This document shows positions 7,406 to 7,782 of a DNA stretch of 7,782 bases, piece by piece. A program made the position numbers and the translations under genes. The stretch is from JAFGSZ01 sp964492185 (lineage in GTDB: Bacteria; Bacteroidota; Bacteroidia; Bacteroidales; UBA10428), in the NCBI GenBank assembly GCA_964492185.1, contig CAZBJH010000142.1:1-7782 (forward strand), given 5' to 3'. The notes beneath the pieces were generated by a model. The model saw nothing but the letters and a program-made list of their open reading frames with translations. It was not told the origin of the DNA and ran no database searches. Each line of letters starts with the position of its first letter. Position 1 is the stretch's first letter.

Positions 7406-7432
7406 GAAAAAAAAACCTCCCTGGTTGAAAAA
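7403..7432 (+). repeat. Direct repeat GTTGAAAAA, two copies 21 bases apart
   Basis: GTTGAAAAA occurs at 7403-7411 and 7424-7432, start to start 21 bases, that is two helical turns. A shorter GTTGAAA is at 7221-7227. AraC-type DNA-binding domains, which HTCS proteins carry, often bind direct repeats with such phasing; the link is inferred. Confidence 0.35.
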
Positions 7433-7565
7433 GAATAATATATAAACGATTTGAGGAAAACAACAAAAAATGTGTTTAAATAATAGAAATGAAAGATTTT
7501 CTGTAAAAGTTGCTGAAAATTTATAAAATTATCTTTTATTTTGTTGGTATCACAAATAAGTTAAA

Positions 7566-7782
7566 ATGAGGATTATTCTAATACTTGTAAACTGTATTAT
7601 TTATAGTCAACTTTTTGCACAGGAACATATTGTTTTCTCATCCATTGATGCCAATAATGGACTTTCCGATAACGGGGTTCGAAGTATTTGTCAGTTACAT
7701 GATGGCCGCATAGCTGTAGTAACCTTGGGAATGGTGAATATTTATGATGGATCAAGCTTTTTATATTTGCATTATAGTAATC
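7566..7782 (+). CDS. Probable hybrid two-component system (HTCS) sensor, N-terminus only
   Basis: The first 72 residues are visible before the window ends. ATG 7566 follows an in-frame TAA at 7557-7559, so the start is well fixed. Residues 1-19 form a signal peptide (MRIILIL.. to LFAQ). From residue 30 the sequence NNGLSDNGVRSICQLHDGR (30-48) and MVNIYDGSSFLYLHY (56-70) matches the first blade of the two-component-regulator propeller (Reg_prop: GLs.n.V..I.qd.dG..W.gT..Gl..ydG..f). Full HTCS proteins have two seven-bladed periplasmic propellers, a Y_Y_Y domain, a membrane segment, a histidine kinase, a receiver and an AraC-type DNA-binding domain, usually 1300-1400 residues; none of these later parts can be seen here. 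The usual Trp of the blade (LW.gT) is replaced by Ala (RIAVVT). Its position, divergent from susCD, is typical of the activator of a PUL. A stand-alone propeller protein or another type of sensor cannot be ruled out. Confidence 0.8.
   Translation, partial: MRIILILVNCIIYSQLFAQEHIVFSSIDANNGLSDNGVRSICQLHDGRIAVVTLGMVNIYDGSSFLYLHYSN

Larger units (their letters stand above)
6820..7565. other. Divergent AT-rich control region between susC and the HTCS gene
   Basis: This 746-base stretch holds no convincing gene. It is clearly richer in A and T than the flanking genes and separates two divergent transcription units. Contents that I can point to: a susC promoter candidate at 7084-7115, which would give a leader of about 260 bases; a hyphenated inverted repeat just upstream of it (7126-7144); two tandem TAATCAA copies (7169-7175 and 7177-7183); a small CCTC/GAGG hairpin (7267-7280); a 21-base imperfect palindrome (7385-7405); and a GTTGAAAAA direct repeat (7403-7432). 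No clear promoter of the TTTG/TAnnTTTG type was found for the plus-strand gene; TATTTTG at 7537-7543 is only a partial match and lies very close to the start. Confidence 0.75.

Noticed and set aside
1..7782. CRISPR array, tRNA, rRNA, insertion-sequence ends or integration sites
   Set aside because: No regularly spaced repeats, no cloverleaf or rRNA-like segments, and no transposase or terminal inverted repeats were seen on reading the window.

Overview
The window looks like one end of a polysaccharide utilization locus (PUL) from a member of the Bacteroidota. The grounds are an adjacent SusC-like TonB-dependent transporter and SusD-like surface lipoprotein, a divergently transcribed gene that begins like a hybrid two-component system sensor (HTCS), a glycoside hydrolase behind susD, a Bacteroidota-type promoter (TTTG, 20-base spacer, TAnnTTTG) upstream of susC, and starts with weak or no Shine-Dalgarno sequences. 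The genus cannot be read from the sequence.

Layout, low to high coordinates: (1) 1-1382, minus strand, N-terminal 460 residues of a GH95-family enzyme (alpha-L-fucosidase or alpha-L-galactosidase type), cut by the window edge. (2) 1452-1872, minus strand, a decayed gene for a small secreted protein with a carbohydrate-binding-module-like start; it has an in-frame TGA at codon 10, and its last strand lies in another frame. (3) 1887-1943, an intrinsic-terminator-like hairpin with a T run, just after susD. (4) 2008-3726 susD-like and (5) 3739-6819 susC-like, 12 bases apart and surely co-transcribed. (6) 6820-7565, a 746-base AT-rich divergent control region with a good susC promoter candidate, a long leader and several short symmetric or repeated elements. 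(7) 7566 to the window end, plus strand, the first 72 residues of the putative HTCS.

As a system: the sensor would bind a breakdown product in the periplasm and activate the divergent susC promoter; SusD and SusC would capture and import an oligosaccharide; the GH95 enzyme would remove terminal alpha-L-fucose or alpha-L-galactose. The hairpin after susD would let the transport pair be made in excess of the enzymes. The substrate cannot be named from this window. I did not find a clearly new system. The items most worth a second look are the decayed CBM-like gene, the hairpin beside it, and the structured divergent control region.
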